A DNA stretch of 64,000 nt, taken from positions 16,889-80,888 of the forward strand of contig NZ_STGX01000001.1 in NCBI RefSeq assembly GCF_004912155.1. Direction: 5' to 3'. Position numbers and translations under genes: made by a program. The notes under the pieces were generated by a model. That model was not told the origin of the DNA. It did no database searches and was given only the letters and a program-made list of their open reading frames with translations. Shown one piece after another: positions 8,674-17,976 of this stretch. Position 1 is the first letter of the stretch. Each line of letters starts with the position of its first letter. The stretch comes from Glycomyces paridis. Lineage in GTDB: Bacteria > Actinomycetota > Actinomycetes > Mycobacteriales > Micromonosporaceae.

Positions 8674-9777
8674 TCAGTTGCGCCTGGTGTGCTGCGTGAT
8701 GTCGAAGTGCTCGGCCGTCCGCTCCAGGTCCGCCTGCTGGAAGGAGCGCTGCTCGCGCGGCGGCGTGCCGTCGGGGACGATGAGCGGGCCGTCGTGGCCG
8801 CCCAGCGGCGCGGGCACTGGCGGGGGCGTGCGCTGGTCCGGGACGTAGCCCGGCGCGCGCTCGGTCCGGTTGCGGACCCGGCCGGGGGCCGGGGGCGCGG
8901 TCGGGTTCGCGGTCGCGCCGGGGGTCGGGCGCGGCCGTCCGCCGCGCATCCGCTCGACCTGGATCGCGCCGGTGGCGGTCGGGAGGACCTCTTCGTCCTC
9001 GACCTCGATGCCGAGCTGCTCGCGGCGGGTCACGGTCTTCGGCGTGGTCCCCATGAGCGCGAACAGGAGCACGATGATGCCGATGGTCGCGACCCCGAGG
9101 ATCGGGAGGATGAGCATGATCGGGTCGATGCCGTCCACCGAGTTGCGGCCCTGGTCGTAGACCGTCACCCGCACCCCGGCCATGCCCGTGTAGTGCATGC
9201 CGCAGATGGCGACCGCCATGACCACGGCGGCGGCGGTCTGCCAGCGCCAGCCGTCGAGGAACATGCCGCAGAACAGCGCGGCGGTGGCGGCGACGACGGC
9301 GATGACGACGGCGGCGACGAGGTAGTCGCGGTCGTGTGCGATGTGGCCGGAGACGTTGATGGCGGCCATGCCGGAGTAGTGCATGACGACGACGCCGATG
9401 CCGGTGAGCGGCCCGGCGATGAGGATCTTGGCGACGGTGTTGCGCCGTCCGGTGCCGGCGACGAGGAGCCCGAAGAACACCGAGCCGATGGAGGCGACGA
9501 GGCTCAGGAGGGTCGTGACGGGGTCGTAGGCGATGTCGGACTCGACGACCTTGAAGCCGATCATGGCGGTGAAGTGCATCATCCAGATGGCGGTGCCGCC
9601 CAAGGCGAACGCGGCCAGCGCGATCCACTTGACGCGTTTGCGGGCGGCCTTCACCGTCCGGTCCTGGCGACGCGCCTGCGTCATGCACATCAGCGCCAGG
9701 ATCGACCCCGCGAAAGCGAATCCGAAGGCCATGATGGGGTTGATCCATCCGTAAGTGAAGTGACTTACGTGTTCCAC
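8674..9777 (-). CDS. MHYT-domain integral membrane sensor protein
   Basis: A 367-residue membrane protein with seven hydrophobic segments and three copies of the MHYT signature (M-M-H-F-T-A-M, V-M-H-Y-S-G-M, G-M-H-Y-T-G-M), spaced about 65 residues apart. MHYT domains are thought to bind copper and sense diatomic gases or redox state. The C-terminal 110 or so residues are proline/arginine-rich and presumably cytosolic; no GGDEF, EAL or kinase domain follows, so any output must come from a partner. GTG at 9777 has a GGGGAGGAAG Shine-Dalgarno sequence. The neighbouring gene is a paralogue. Confidence 0.85.
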   Translation of the reverse strand: MEHVSHFTYGWINPIMAFGFAFAGSILALMCMTQARRQDRTVKAARKRVKWIALAAFALGGTAIWMMHFTAMIGFKVVESDIAYDPVTTLLSLVASIGSVFFGLLVAGTGRRNTVAKILIAGPLTGIGVVVMHYSGMAAINVSGHIAHDRDYLVAAVVIAVVAATAALFCGMFLDGWRWQTAAAVVMAVAICGMHYTGMAGVRVTVYDQGRNSVDGIDPIMLILPILGVATIGIIVLLFALMGTTPKTVTRREQLGIEVEDEEVLPTATGAIQVERMRGGRPRPTPGATANPTAPPAPGRVRNRTERAPGYVPDQRTPPPVPAPLGGHDGPLIVPDGTPPREQRSFQQADLERTAEHFDITQHTRRN

Positions 9778-9857
9778 CAGCGGTCTTCCTCCCCGGGTCG
9801 AGACCCGTATCCGGAATGTTGCGCGATTGCAATCTGCGCGATTCGAAACTTATACGA

Positions 9858-10727
9858 CTACTGTCCGCCTGCATCCACAAGACGGACAGTTGCACTAGGA
9901 CGGTCAATTCGCTCGCGGCGGCCCTGATCGCCCGAACGGTGGTCGAGGGTGGGGGAGGCGAGCACGCCGAACACCATGCCGACGATGGCGACCAGGGCGA
10001 GGACGAGGATCGGCAGGAGCAGGACCAGGGGGCTGATCCCGTCGACGGCGCGGTCCGGCGGGCCTTCGACGCTGACGGCGGCCATGCCGGTGTAGTGCAT
10101 GCCGACGACCGCGACGCTCATGACGGCGGCCGCGAGGGACATGGAGCCGCGGCGCGAGACGACGGCGGTGAAGCGCAGCGCGACGGTGGAGGCGACGACG
10201 GCGACGACCGCGGAGGCGGCGACGAGTCGCGGGTCGTAGACGACGCGCGCGCCGGTCGCGATGGCGGCCATGCCCGTGTAGTGCATTCCCACTACGCCCG
10301 CGCCGCACACCAGTCCGCCGAGGACGAGGCGCGGCCAGCCAGCGCGCCCGCCTCCGGAGACGAAGAGCCCCACGCCCACCGCGAGGACCGCGAGCGCGAA
10401 GGAGGCGCCGGTCAGTGCGGGGTCGTAGGCGAGGTCGGCGCCGATGACCGTGAAGCCGATCATCGCGATGAAGTGCATCATCCAGATGCCGATCCCGCCG
10501 ATGGCGAGTGCCGCCATCAGGGTCCAGCGGAGGCGTCCTGCGCGGGTGGGCGCGGCGCGGGCGTAGCGGGAGGCCGACAGGCCGAGGAACGATCCGGCCG
10601 CGGCGAAGGCGAGGCCCATCACGGGATTGAGCCAGCCGTAGGTGAAGTGGTGGTGCTCGAGGGTCGTGGCGAGCACGGTGTGCAGCGGCGAGCTGCTCGG
10701 TGACACGGCGTCCAGTGGCACGGTCAT
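9858..10727 (-). CDS. MHYT-domain integral membrane sensor protein (paralogue)
   Basis: A 289-residue paralogue of the downstream MHYT protein, with the same F-T-Y-G-W-L-N-P entry to the first span and three MHYT motifs (M-M-H-F-I-A-M, G-M-H-Y-T-G-M twice). The first copy has Ile where the canonical motif has Thr. It lacks the long proline-rich tail of its neighbour. ATG at 10727 has a strong AGGAGG sequence 7-12 bases upstream. The genes are head-to-tail with about 80 bases between them and probably form one operon after a local duplication. Confidence 0.85.
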   Translation of the reverse strand: MTVPLDAVSPSSSPLHTVLATTLEHHHFTYGWLNPVMGLAFAAAGSFLGLSASRYARAAPTRAGRLRWTLMAALAIGGIGIWMMHFIAMIGFTVIGADLAYDPALTGASFALAVLAVGVGLFVSGGGRAGWPRLVLGGLVCGAGVVGMHYTGMAAIATGARVVYDPRLVAASAVVAVVASTVALRFTAVVSRRGSMSLAAAVMSVAVVGMHYTGMAAVSVEGPPDRAVDGISPLVLLLPILVLALVAIVGMVFGVLASPTLDHRSGDQGRRERIDRPSATVRLVDAGGQ

Positions 10728-11278
10728 GGGGTTGCCTCCTGAAAGGGGTTGTGCCTCAACGGTGCCTTAGCGAGGGTGGTCCCCTGTCGCACAGTCTGTG
10801 CGAGTTCTCGGAGCTTGTGGCGTATCCGTCCGCGGGAAGTGGCCGTGCGGTCGCGGAGGGTGTGCGGACCTTTGCCGCGAATCGGACGGTACTGAACGTG
10901 GTCGTGTCATCGCGTTCCGTGCCGTCGCGATCGGGTGCGGGCGGATCGGCCGTGCGGCGCGACGGTGTTCGCCTTAGCGGTCTGATTTCCTGACTGAACG
11001 ACCGAATACCGGATAGGCATGTGTCCGAAAGATCAGTGTTTCTTGAGATTCGCCCCGTAACACGGTGCCATACGCGGGCCGCATCAGAACTCCAGTACGC
11101 CCCTGGATTTCGAGGCGTTCTTTCGTCATGATGGAATCTGCTGGGCTTCACATGCCGGCCCCCGTCGCCCCGGCGGCCGGACGGCACCGCCGACGCGCAG
11201 CGTCGGCCCGAGACCGAGCCCGGCCCGGCACGGGCCCTTCGGTCTGACACAGAGGACCACCCCAGGAGGCTAGACAAG
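10728..11278. other. Intergenic region between MHYT and cvn operons
   Basis: About 550 bases between divergent genes with no coding-like ORF. It must hold promoters for both directions, but no clear -35/-10 pair is recognised. An AGGAGG ribosome-binding site for cvnA lies at 11263-11268. Confidence 0.5.
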
Positions 11279-14200
11279 GTGAGCAAGCGCAGCGCGAACC
11301 GTGCGGGTTCAGCGGCTCGACGAGGACCGCTCGGCCTGCCGCGCATCGCCGACATGCGGATCCGGTCCAAACTCGGCCTGATCCTGCTCGTGCCCCTCGT
11401 GGTGCTGGTGGCCGTCGCGAGCCTCCGTCTCTACGACCTCGCCAACCGGGTGTTCGACTCGGACGACATGGTGAAGCTCGTGGAGTTCAACGCCGTCACC
11501 GCCGAACTGCGGTACGACCTCCAGCGGGAGCGCTCGCTGCTGGTCACCAACCTGCGGCTCGACAAGGACAACGTCGAGGACATCGACGAGTCCCAGTACG
11601 ACGAGGCCGCGGTCAACAAGCAGCAGGCCGAGACCGACGCCTCCCTCGACGCCTTCAACGTCAAGGCCGACGAGCTCCCCGCGATCTCCGACGACATCGA
11701 GAACCGGATCGACGCGATCGGCACGAACTACGAGAGCCTCCTCCAGATCCGCCAGGCCGCGGCCGACAGCCCCGGCGGCACCTCGATCGACGCGACCTCC
11801 CGCGTCTACCAGCGCCTCATCGCCGAACTGGTGACCATCACCGACATCTCCTCGCGCATCGTCAACGACCCCGACATCGCCAGGAACCTCCAGGCCATCG
11901 CCGCCGCCACCTCCGTCATCGAGACGCTCGAGGAAGAGCGCGCGATCGCCATCAACGTCGGCGACGGCGAGCGGTTCATCAACAACACCCGCTGGCAGAA
12001 CTTCATCGCCTACGCCAAGCTCCGCGAGTCGGCCGAGGACCAGTTCAAGACGGTCGCCGACCGCGACGAGCAGCTCGCGTTCTTCTTCGACGAGGGCGGC
12101 CTGAACACCGACCAGGCCAAGGCCGCGCTGGAGTTCGAGAACTCCGCGATGAACGCCAACACCACCAAGCCCCTCGACGTCAACGCCGAGATCATCGACT
12201 CGTACAACGCCATCCTCGAGAACGGCGTCCAGTACATCGACAGCGAGTCCGAGCAGGTCCTCGACGAGGCCCGCGCCGACCTCAACGCGCAGATCTTCCA
12301 GCTGCTGCTCGAAGCGGTCCTCATCCTCGCGGCCTTCGTCATCGCGACCGTGGTCGCCCTGCTCATCGCCCGCAACATGGCGACCGGCCTGCGGCGCCTG
12401 CGCGAAGGCGCGCTCGACGTGGCGCACGTGTCGCTGCCCCAGGCGGTGGCCCAGATGCGCGACGCCGAGACGATCGGCAACCGGACACCGGACGAAGTGG
12501 CGGCGGATACGGGCGCGGTCATCGACATCGACCAGCGCGACGAGATCGGCAACGTCGCCCACTCCTTCAACATCGTCCACACCGAGGCCATCCGCATCGC
12601 GGCCGAGCAGGCCGCCCTGCGCGCCAACGTCTCCCAGATGTTCATCAACCTCGCCCGCCGCTCCCAGAACCTGGTCGACCGCCTCATCGGCCACCTCGAC
12701 CACCTCGAACGCGGCGAGGAGAACCCCGACCGCCTCGCCGAGCTGTTCCAGCTCGACCACCTCGCGACCCGCATGCGCCGCAACGACGAGAACCTCCTGG
12801 TGCTCGCCGGCGCGGACTCCACCCGCCAGGAGCGCTACCCGGCCCCGATCGGCGACATCCTCCAGGCCGCCCAGTCCGAGGTCGAGCAGTACACCCGCAT
12901 CGAGTTCGGGAACCTGGAGGCCGAGCGGGAGATCCGCCCCGCCGCCGTCAACGACCTCGTGCACCTCATCGCCGAGCTCATGGACAACGCGACCGCGTTC
13001 TCCCCGCCCGAGGCCCCGGTCATCGTCGAGGCCGAGCAGATGCGCACCGCCGACAGCCCGCAGGGCGCCATCCGCGTCCGCATCTCCGACATCGGCATCG
13101 GGATGCCCCCGGCGCAGATCGAGGAGATCAACCGCCAGCTCTCGGAGTCCGGCGACGTCATCGACCTCGCCTCCTCGCGCATGATGGGCCTGGTCGTGGT
13201 CGCCCGCCTGGGCAAGCGCCACGACGCCCGCGTCGAACTGCGCCCCGGCGACCAGCGCGGCACCGTCGCCGAGGTCATCCTGGGCGACGCGGTCCTCACC
13301 GAGCCGCGCCTGCCCGAGCGCGGCGCCCGCTCCGGCGTCCCCCTCGACAGCGCCTTCGACGGCAACTCCTTCGAGAGCGGCGAGACCGTCGCCCTCCAGG
13401 GCCGCGAAGGCGGCCCCCGCGGCGAACTGCTGTCGGGCATGGAGTCCACCGGCGCCCTCCCGCAGGTCCCCGAGAGCCCGGCCGGCCTGTTCGACACGGT
13501 CGCGCCGCAGGCCCCGCACTCCCCGCCCCCGCCGCAGTACCAGCCGCCGGCCTGGCAGCCGAGCGCACCGCCGATGGCCTCGCGCCCGCCGATGCAGCCC
13601 GAGCACCCGGTCGAGCCCATGACCGGCGAGCACCAGCTCCACCGCCAGCCCTCCCAGCCGTTCCCGCCCGCCCCCGCGGACGAGGAGCCGGGCTTCATGT
13701 TCCGCCCCGGCGCGCTCGCCGACGAGCGCAAGGCCAACGGCAAGGTCATGGAGGTGACCGGGGAGATCGTCTCCTCCGAGCACGTCGCCCTGCCGAAGAT
13801 CCAGCTGGAGGCCTGGACCCCCGAGCCCGAGCCCGTCCCGCCCTCGTGGCCGGACGTCGCGGCCGGCCCCGGCGGGACCGAGGCCCCTCGCGAGGCCAGG
13901 GGCGGACGGGTGTCCGCACTGGACGCCACGACCGAGCTCCCCATCTTCCGCGAGGTCGAGTCGGCCTGGTTCAAGGCGGTCACGCCCGCCCCCAAGCCCG
14001 TCGACGAGGAGGCCCCCGCGGCGCCCGCCGCCGAGGAGGCGCCCGTGTCGTCCTTCCGGCCTCAGGCTGCAGCACCTTCGGAGGTGGCGGCGGCACCCGT
14101 GCCGCGCTACGCTGACCAGTCAGGTGCGGCAGAGCCCGAAGCCCCGGCTTGGGAGGCGGCGCCCCCTTCCCCTCCGCAGCCCACGGAAGGCCCGACCATG

Positions 14201-14536
14201 CAGAGCAGCCCCGCCGACGAGTCGTCGGCCGCCTCGGGTCCGGAGCGCCGTCGCCTCAACACCGCCCACGAGTCCGAGGCCGGCTCCTACGCCTGGCGCA
14301 CCGCCGCCGACGACGGCTGGCAGCGGGTCGACAACGCCTTCGCCGAGACCGTCGTCGACGAGACGACCTCGGTGGGACTTCCCAAGCGGCGCCCGATGGA
14401 ACGCCTGGTTCCCGGCGCCGTGGAGGAGTCGCAGGAGACCGTCAGCGCGCAGAAGCGCAACCCCGAGGGCATTCGGGGCCTGCTGTCGGCCTATCACCGT
14501 GGCGTGCAGCGAGGACGTGGCAATGACGGTAACTGA
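11279..14536 (+). CDS. cvnA: CvnA-type nitrate/sulfonate-sensing membrane histidine kinase
   Basis: A 1085-residue sensor kinase that heads a conservon. A membrane span at about residues 32-49 and another at about 340-362 flank an extracellular NIT-like helical domain. After the second span come a HAMP-like linker, a dimerisation helix region (N-L-A-R-R-S-Q-N-L-V-D-R-L), and an HATPase domain (N-box L-M-D-N-A-T-A-F-S-P-P; G-box D-I-G-I-G-M) at about 550-665. No classical H-box is evident, as is usual for CvnA. A roughly 400-residue proline-rich disordered tail ends in conserved blocks (S-A-W-F-K; G-L-P-K-R-R-P; L-V-P-G-A-V). GTG start has AGGAGG at 11263. By analogy with Streptomyces conservons, it scaffolds CvnB-D at the membrane. 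Confidence 0.92.
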   Translation: MSKRSANRAGSAARRGPLGLPRIADMRIRSKLGLILLVPLVVLVAVASLRLYDLANRVFDSDDMVKLVEFNAVTAELRYDLQRERSLLVTNLRLDKDNVEDIDESQYDEAAVNKQQAETDASLDAFNVKADELPAISDDIENRIDAIGTNYESLLQIRQAAADSPGGTSIDATSRVYQRLIAELVTITDISSRIVNDPDIARNLQAIAAATSVIETLEEERAIAINVGDGERFINNTRWQNFIAYAKLRESAEDQFKTVADRDEQLAFFFDEGGLNTDQAKAALEFENSAMNANTTKPLDVNAEIIDSYNAILENGVQYIDSESEQVLDEARADLNAQIFQLLLEAVLILAAFVIATVVALLIARNMATGLRRLREGALDVAHVSLPQAVAQMRDAETIGNRTPDEVAADTGAVIDIDQRDEIGNVAHSFNIVHTEAIRIAAEQAALRANVSQMFINLARRSQNLVDRLIGHLDHLERGEENPDRLAELFQLDHLATRMRRNDENLLVLAGADSTRQERYPAPIGDILQAAQSEVEQYTRIEFGNLEAEREIRPAAVNDLVHLIAELMDNATAFSPPEAPVIVEAEQMRTADSPQGAIRVRISDIGIGMPPAQIEEINRQLSESGDVIDLASSRMMGLVVVARLGKRHDARVELRPGDQRGTVAEVILGDAVLTEPRLPERGARSGVPLDSAFDGNSFESGETVALQGREGGPRGELLSGMESTGALPQVPESPAGLFDTVAPQAPHSPPPPQYQPPAWQPSAPPMASRPPMQPEHPVEPMTGEHQLHRQPSQPFPPAPADEEPGFMFRPGALADERKANGKVMEVTGEIVSSEHVALPKIQLEAWTPEPEPVPPSWPDVAAGPGGTEAPREARGGRVSALDATTELPIFREVESAWFKAVTPAPKPVDEEAPAAPAAEEAPVSSFRPQAAAPSEVAAAPVPRYADQSGAAEPEAPAWEAAPPSPPQPTEGPTMQSSPADESSAASGPERRRLNTAHESEAGSYAWRTAADDGWQRVDNAFAETVVDETTSVGLPKRRPMERLVPGAVEESQETVSAQKRNPEGIRGLLSAYHRGVQRGRGNDGN

Positions 14537-14581
14537 GTCGCTGAACCGCAACACGGCAGACGCTACTAAGGAGCGCAAACG

Positions 14582-14980
14582 ATGAGCACTGGTGGAACCT
14601 CGGTCCAAGACCTTGGCTGGCTGCTTGCCGGCTTCGCCGAACGCGTGCCGGGAGTGGCGCACGCCGTGGCGGTCAGCGCCGACGGTCTGCTGCTGGCCTC
14701 CTCGCGGGACCTCCCGCGGGACCGGGCCGACCAGCTGTCGGCGGTCACCTCGGGTCTGGTCAGCCTGACCCAGGGCGCGTCCCGCTGCTTCGAGGGCGGC
14801 GCCGTCCTCCAGACGGTGGTCGAGATGGACCGTGGCTTCCTGTTCCTCATGTCGATCAGTGACGGCTCCTCTTTCGCCGTCCTGGCTTCGAAGAACTGCG
14901 ACGTGGGCCAGGTCGGCTACGAGATGGCCCTCCTGGTCGACCGGGTCGGCCAGGCCCTGACGCCTTCGGCCCGCAGCTGA
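14582..14980 (+). CDS. cvnB: CvnB: roadblock/LC7 domain protein
   Basis: A 132-residue roadblock/LC7 (MglB-like) protein, predicted to bind and regulate the small GTPase CvnD. It has the family core ([20 protein letters not shown], the R-A-D-Q-L-S-A-V helix and the Q-V-G-Y-E-M-A-L C-terminal block). ATG follows AAGGAGCG with good spacing. It begins 45 bases after cvnA. A paralogue is encoded at 24476-24901. Confidence 0.93.
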   Translation: MSTGGTSVQDLGWLLAGFAERVPGVAHAVAVSADGLLLASSRDLPRDRADQLSAVTSGLVSLTQGASRCFEGGAVLQTVVEMDRGFLFLMSISDGSSFAVLASKNCDVGQVGYEMALLVDRVGQALTPSARS

Positions 14981-15232
14981 TCCGCCGCGGCGCCCGCCCG
15001 CCGGCCGTGGATTCGCAGGGCCGCGACTCGGGCGCGATTGGCAGATGGGCGCGTGGCACGGTAGGCTCCACTCGATGCATTAAGCAGCACGAGTGGGACG
15101 AACTGAACAACCAACCCCTCCGTCGCGTCCCCAGGCGACGGGCCGGTGCCTCCCCGGGCACGCGGTACATGGATAACTGACAAGACTGCGGCACAAGGAT
15201 TGTGGGATCTGCGTCCGTGGTTGGAGGTAACA

Positions 15233-15610
15233 ATGGTCCTCGGTGGTGATGAGCCTACCGGCTCACTCGTCAGACCGTACGCGGTCACGCGCGGCCGCAC
15301 GCGGCCCCAATTGGAGATCGCCCTCGAAGCGCTGGTGGAGACCACCGCGCGCGGCCGGTCCGGGCAGTTCCTCGGCGGCAGGGAGCAGAAGGTGATCGTC
15401 GACCTGTGCGGCGGCCGTCTGCAATCGCTGGCCGAGATCGCCGCACGCATGGAGGTGCCGCTCGGCGTCGCCCGAGTGCTGGTCGCCGACATGGCGGCCG
15501 ACGGCTTGTTGGCAGTGCACGCACCCACCGGTTTCGACGCCGACGGCGCCGACGAATCGGTCGGAACCGAGCTCCTTGAGCGCGTTCTCAGTGGACTCAG
15601 GAGGCTTTAG
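15233..15610 (+). CDS. cvnC: CvnC: DUF742 protein
   Basis: A 125-residue DUF742 protein, the third conservon component, with the family N-terminus (S-L-V-R-P-Y-A-V-T-R-G-R-T) and a winged-helix-like C-terminal half (L-Q-S-L-A-E-I-A-A-R-M-E-V-P-L-G-V-A-R). ATG at 15233 is chosen because GGAGGTAA sits at 15223-15230 and DUF742 proteins start here; an upstream in-frame start at 15146 would add 29 non-family residues. A 252-base gap separates it from cvnB, which is unusually long for a conservon, so an internal promoter is possible. Confidence 0.92.
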   Translation: MVLGGDEPTGSLVRPYAVTRGRTRPQLEIALEALVETTARGRSGQFLGGREQKVIVDLCGGRLQSLAEIAARMEVPLGVARVLVADMAADGLLAVHAPTGFDADGADESVGTELLERVLSGLRRL

Positions 15611-15616
15611 ACCCTA

Positions 15617-16204
15617 ATGAACTCACCCGCAGACACCTCTCGTGTGACCTCTGCCAAGATCGTCATCGCCGGTGGCTTCGGCGTCGGCAAGACGACCTTG
15701 GTCGGATCGGTCTCCGAGATCACCCCGTTGACGACCGAGGCGATCATGACCTCCGCCTCCGAGGGCGTCGACGACAACAACCTTGTGCCCGACAAGGCGA
15801 CGACCACGGTGGCGATGGACTTCGGTCGTATCACCATCGACCAGGACCTCATCCTGTACCTGTTCGGCACGCCCGGACAGACCCGGTTCTGGTTCATGTG
15901 GGACGAGCTCGTGCGCGGCGCGATCGGCGCGATCGTCCTGGTCGACACCCGCCGTCTCGCGGACTGCTTCTCGGTCATCGACTTCTTCGAGCACCGCAAG
16001 CTCCCCTACCTCGTCGCGGTCAACTGCTTCGACGGCAAGCAGCTCCACGAGGTGCAGGACATCCGCGACGCCCTCCAGATCGCCCCCGAGGTGCCCGTCG
16101 TCTACACCGACGCCCGCAACCGCGAGTCGACCAAGCAGGTGCTCATCAAGCTCGTCGAGTACGTGCTGTCGATGCGCCGCACCCGCACCGTCGGCGTCCA
16201 CTAG
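15617..16204 (+). CDS. cvnD: CvnD: conservon small GTPase
   Basis: A 195-residue small GTP-binding protein of the CvnD/MglA-like family. The P-loop is G-G-F-G-V-G-K-T-T (residues 19-27), the switch II region is G-T-P-G-Q, and V-N-C-F-D is the likely equivalent of the NKxD base-specificity motif. It should act with the roadblock protein CvnB as a membrane-associated switch downstream of CvnA. It begins six bases after cvnC and ends the operon ahead of a strong hairpin. Confidence 0.93.
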   Translation: MNSPADTSRVTSAKIVIAGGFGVGKTTLVGSVSEITPLTTEAIMTSASEGVDDNNLVPDKATTTVAMDFGRITIDQDLILYLFGTPGQTRFWFMWDELVRGAIGAIVLVDTRRLADCFSVIDFFEHRKLPYLVAVNCFDGKQLHEVQDIRDALQIAPEVPVVYTDARNRESTKQVLIKLVEYVLSMRRTRTVGVH

Positions 16205-16288
16205 TCGCCCACAGACGGACGCCCCCGGAACAGCCACAACCGCATATTGCCCCGTCTAGGCTGACCCAACCACCTGGACCATGACGCA

Positions 16289-16318
16289 AGGGGCCCGAGG
16301 CGAAAGCCTCGGGCCCCT
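16289..16318. terminator. Terminator of the cvn operon
   Basis: A 13-bp perfect stem (16289-16301 with 16306-16318) closed by a GAAA tetraloop, about 85 bases after cvnD. Confidence 0.85.
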
Positions 16319-16398
16319 GCGCCGTCCCCACCGGCTCCCGTTCCCGATGCCCGCGCCGACCCTGCCCAAGCAGTCGCCGCTCCCGCCTTTGCTCCCGC

Positions 16399-16728
16399 TC
16401 ACGCCAGCCCTGCCCGGCGCTGAAGCTCTCGCATCGCCGCAAGGCTGGTCACCCCGCTGATGGTCGAACCCGGTTTGCGGCTCAACGAGGTCGAGACGCC
16501 GCTGTCGAACTCCCGCCCGAGACTCCCCGACTCAGCGGCACCTGTATACCGATCGGCGATCTCCACGACGATCCGGTGCGCGAGCGAATCGGCCTCCCGG
16601 AAGCTCAGCCCCGCAGGGAGATTGAAGCGGAGCGTGTAGGCCTCGTGCTCCCACATCTCCCCGATCCGCTTCTCCCCGAAGGCGAGATCGGACTCGTAGA
16701 AGTCTGCGGGCGGCTCGGTCGTGTCCAC
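16399..16728 (-). CDS. Hypothetical protein divergent from the XRE regulator
   Basis: A 109-residue soluble protein with no family that I recognise. It has an acidic N-terminal half (D-F-Y-E-S-D-L, W-E-H-E-A-Y) and a predicted helical C-terminus ending in M-R-E-L-Q-R-R. GTG at 16728 is preferred because AGGGAG precedes it with good spacing; an upstream GTG at 16758 would add ten residues. It is divergently transcribed from the XRE/DUF397 genes across about 110 bases, an arrangement that suggests shared regulation. It marks the left edge of the lower-G+C island. Confidence 0.6.
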   Translation of the reverse strand: MDTTEPPADFYESDLAFGEKRIGEMWEHEAYTLRFNLPAGLSFREADSLAHRIVVEIADRYTGAAESGSLGREFDSGVSTSLSRKPGSTISGVTSLAAMRELQRRAGLA

Positions 16729-16839
16729 TGCGCTCTCCCTTGATCGCTCTGCGTACACTCATCGTGTGAAGTAGATCGTAGCGAATAACTCACCTCAGGT
16801 AAACTAGGGACACGCAATCTCCTTCGAAAGGTGTCGATC

Positions 16840-17694
16840 ATGAGCACACCCGACGGCCCGACCGCCCTGCGCCGCATCATTGGAGCCGAACTGCGCCGCC
16901 TGCGGACCGCGCTCGACCTGACCCAGAAACAGGCCGCCGAGCGAGCGGGCATCGACCCCTCGGCGATGGTCCGATACGAGGGCGGCGTGTCCTCGATGTC
17001 GAACCCTGTGGCGGAGAAGCTGCTCGACATCTACGGGGTGGACGCCGACCGCAAGACGGAACTCCTCGACCTGGTCAAACGATCCCGAAAACGAAGGCCG
17101 AAGGGCGAAGTCCGGCCCGCGATCTGGGAACCGGTCGAAGACCTGATGGCACTGGAGCGCGATGCTTCAACGATCCGGGAGATTGCGATCCAGCCACTCC
17201 CAGGGATGCTCCAGACCGAGGCCTACGCACGAGCGATGCTGGGGCAGGGCAAACTCGGCGCGGATGTTGTCGAGGGCCATGTGCAGGGCCGACTTTCTCG
17301 TGCCGTAATTCTGACCGGCGACGGGCGTGTCCAGTACTGGGCGGTGCTGCACGAGGCCGCGCTTCGATGCGCCGTAGGCGGACCGGAAACGATGAGGGAG
17401 CAGCTTGCGTACCTCGCAGAGCTTTCCAAGCGGCCCAACATAACTCTTCAAGTCCTGCCGGATAGTGCCGGGGCGCATTCGGCCATTGCTGGTGCGTTCA
17501 TGGTGCTCCGGTTCCCGATCGCGCCCGAGTATGGCGTGGTGTACGTCGACTACCTGACCGGCGCAAATTACCTCGACGAACCCGAGGAGGTCGCGCAGTA
17601 TGATGACGCATATCTTCATCTGATCAAGATGGCCCTGTCGGAACAGGCCAGCTTGGCGTTCATCAAGAAGCTGTCCAAGGAGCTGTATTCATGA
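16840..17694 (+). CDS. XRE-family transcriptional regulator with DUF5753 domain
   Basis: A 284-residue regulator: an N-terminal helix-turn-helix (L-R-R-L-R-T-A-L-D-L-T-Q-K-Q-A-A-E-R, about residues 15-70) and a DUF5753 sensor-like C-terminal domain (I-Q-P-L-P-G-M-L-Q-T-E-A-Y-A-R to the Y-V-D-Y-L-T-G-A block). This pairing is an actinobacterial speciality and is normally followed by a DUF397 gene, as here. ATG at 16840 is preferred to GTG at 16831 because GAAAGG is correctly spaced only for the former. Codon use is more relaxed than in the flanking cvn genes. It overlaps the DUF397 gene by four bases. Confidence 0.9.
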   Translation: MSTPDGPTALRRIIGAELRRLRTALDLTQKQAAERAGIDPSAMVRYEGGVSSMSNPVAEKLLDIYGVDADRKTELLDLVKRSRKRRPKGEVRPAIWEPVEDLMALERDASTIREIAIQPLPGMLQTEAYARAMLGQGKLGADVVEGHVQGRLSRAVILTGDGRVQYWAVLHEAALRCAVGGPETMREQLAYLAELSKRPNITLQVLPDSAGAHSAIAGAFMVLRFPIAPEYGVVYVDYLTGANYLDEPEEVAQYDDAYLHLIKMALSEQASLAFIKKLSKELYS

Positions 17695-17888
17695 CTGTCG
17701 TGGGGTTCGAAGATCAATTCACCTGGCGCAAGGCCCAGCGATCGGCGAACCAGGGCGGCAACTGCGTCTGCGTCGCCGCCGATGGCGACCGCGCCGGCAT
17801 CCGCGACTCCAAGGAAGGCCCGACCGGCCCTGCCCTCTGGCTCACCCCAACCGACTGGACCGCCCTCCACTCCCACCTCGCCCGTTGA
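17691..17888 (+). CDS. DUF397 protein
   Basis: A 65-residue DUF397 protein with the family pattern W-R-K-A-Q-R-S, C-V-C-V-A, then I-R-D-S-K and the C-terminal W-x-x-F/L-H block. DUF397 proteins accompany XRE/DUF5753 regulators and have been described as small antitoxin-like or regulatory partners in Streptomyces. The start overlaps the regulator stop (ATGA). Its C-terminal half is closely repeated at 20960-21084 beyond the inserted module. Confidence 0.9.
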   Translation: MTVVGFEDQFTWRKAQRSANQGGNCVCVAADGDRAGIRDSKEGPTGPALWLTPTDWTALHSHLAR

Positions 17889-17976
17889 GGTCCGGAATCC
17901 CGAGCTGAGCTCCAACGCCACTTCCACGCCGGTTTGAGTGTGGGCATTTTCTGGGCATCTATGGTTCAATACTTGC

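Noticed and set aside
15050-15232. Possible extra small gene between cvnB and cvnC
   Set aside because: No start with ribosome-binding site gives a frame longer than about 30 codons, and the in-frame extension of cvnC is not family-like.
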